Both the position numbers and the translations under genes were made by a program. A DNA stretch of 5,931 bases from Gammaproteobacteria bacterium (GTDB taxonomy: Bacteria > Pseudomonadota > Gammaproteobacteria > Steroidobacterales > Steroidobacteraceae), in contig JASHUC010000068.1 of assembly GCA_030040235.1 (NCBI GenBank), positions 1 through 5,931 on the forward strand, read 5' to 3'. Shown here piece by piece: positions 5,389 to 5,931 of the stretch. Each line of letters begins with the position of its first letter. The stretch's first letter is position 1. The notes under the pieces were generated by a model. The model did no database searches, had not been told where the DNA came from, and saw nothing but the letters and a program-made list of their open reading frames with translations.

Positions 5389-5931
5389 ATGAGCTCACTC
5401 GAACGTCTCCTCGTCACGATGATCGCGGGCGCCGCGATCCTCAGTGGGTGCGCGCTTCAACCGGCGAGCTGTCCGCCCAGGCCCCAAGCTCCGCTCGTGC
5501 GCGCCGAGTACCAGCGCGTCGGCTTCGCCGATGTGCCGGGCTGGAACGCCGATGAGCTCGAGCAGGCGTGGCCTGCCTTTCTCGCCGGCTGCGATGCCCC
5601 GGCACTGCGTGCGCTGTGGTTACCGGTGTGCAGCGCCGGCGCACAATTGCACCCGGCATCCTCGCAGGAGGTGCGCGCCTTTCTCGAGGGGCACTTCGAC
5701 CCGTACCGCATCGTCGTGCGCCGCGGCAGGCGGACCGAGCCCGACGGGCTCATCACCGGTTATTTCGAGCCGCTGCTGCACGGGGACCGCGCGCCGTCCG
5801 CGCAGTTCACCACCCCCCTTTATTCTCCGCCGCCGGACCTGCTCACCGTGGAGCTCGGATCGCTCTATCCACAGCTCAAGGGCAAGCGCATCCGCGGCCG
5901 GCTCGAGGGCACCCGTGTGGTGCCGTACTAC
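5389..5931 (+). CDS. mltA: Membrane-bound lytic murein transglycosylase A (N-terminal part, cut by window end)
   Basis: The first 181 residues of an outer-membrane lipoprotein that cleaves the MurNAc-GlcNAc bond of peptidoglycan to form 1,6-anhydro-MurNAc ends, acting in wall turnover and remodelling. The signal peptide has a hydrophobic core (about 7-18) and the lipobox LSGC with Cys21; Ala at +2 fits outer-membrane sorting. MltA-family features follow in order: a WPAFLAGCDA region (61-70), a Trp/Cys segment (77-81), VRAFLEGHFDPYRI (95-108), the diagnostic DGLITGYFEPLL (119-130), the TPLYSPPPDLL stretch (142-152) and RIRGRLEGTRVVPYY (167-181), where the window ends. The catalytic Asp of this family lies in the C-terminal 3D domain, which is beyond the window, so activity cannot be judged. 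The ATG at 5389 is the only start that gives the signal peptide. The gene is divergent from the monooxygenase, and nothing suggests a shared function. Confidence 0.93.
   Translation, partial: MSSLERLLVTMIAGAAILSGCALQPASCPPRPQAPLVRAEYQRVGFADVPGWNADELEQAWPAFLAGCDAPALRALWLPVCSAGAQLHPASSQEVRAFLEGHFDPYRIVVRRGRRTEPDGLITGYFEPLLHGDRAPSAQFTTPLYSPPPDLLTVELGSLYPQLKGKRIRGRLEGTRVVPYY

Noticed and set aside
5340..5417. A 26-residue N-terminal extension of the monooxygenase starting at 5417
   Set aside because: It would overlap the mltA start region and add a poorly conserved-looking Arg/Ser-rich stretch ahead of the Rossmann motif, which normally sits within the first 15 or so residues.
3624..5555. A 643-codon open frame on the plus strand, antisense to the monooxygenase gene
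   Set aside because: High G+C at third positions of the real gene removes stops from the opposite strand. The translation is rich in Arg, Ala, Glu and Gly with no recognisable domain, and it runs out of frame through the start of mltA.
1..5931. Mobile element, CRISPR or defence island
   Set aside because: No transposase, integrase, terminal inverted repeats, spaced repeat array or toxin/nuclease-like frame was seen, and base use is similar across all genes.

Overview
The window is GC-rich (by eye about two-thirds G+C) bacterial chromosome with dense coding and strong G/C preference at third codon positions. Two genes encode lipoproteins with clear lipoboxes. One is MltA, a murein hydrolase of Gram-negative outer membranes, so a proteobacterium, perhaps a high-GC gamma- or betaproteobacterium, is the best guess. 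No insertion sequences, phage genes, tRNA or rRNA genes or CRISPR arrays were seen.

Layout from left to right. (a) 2-163, plus strand: C-terminal end of an unrecognised gene whose stop overlaps the start of the next gene in an ATGA junction. (b) 160-1656, plus: a 498-residue APC-superfamily amino acid permease of the cationic amino acid transporter type. (c) 1702-3114, minus, convergent with (b): a 470-residue lipoprotein with seven FG-GAP/VCBS-like repeats, probably a calcium-binding beta-propeller. (d) 3230-3634, minus: a 134-residue GlcG/HbpS-like (DUF336) protein. (e) 3684-5339, minus: a 551-residue class A FAD-dependent aromatic-hydroxylase-like monooxygenase of the TfdB/PheA/MhpA type with a thioredoxin-like C-terminal region. 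(f) 5389-5931, plus, cut by the window edge: N-terminal half of the lytic transglycosylase MltA.

Genes (e) and (d) are 49 bases apart on one strand and probably form a transcription unit, with the monooxygenase first and the small DUF336 protein second. Such an enzyme would oxidise an aromatic or related cyclic substrate that cannot be named from sequence. The VCBS lipoprotein lies further downstream on the same strand, but after a 115-base gap with its own ribosome binding site, so it may be separate. The monooxygenase and mltA diverge from a 49-base spacer holding two back-to-back -10-like hexamers.

No clearly new multi-gene system is visible. The points most worth a second look are the monooxygenase/DUF336 pair, a possible leaderless start for the monooxygenase, the seven-repeat lipoprotein, and a small alternative-hairpin arrangement at the end of the DUF336 gene.
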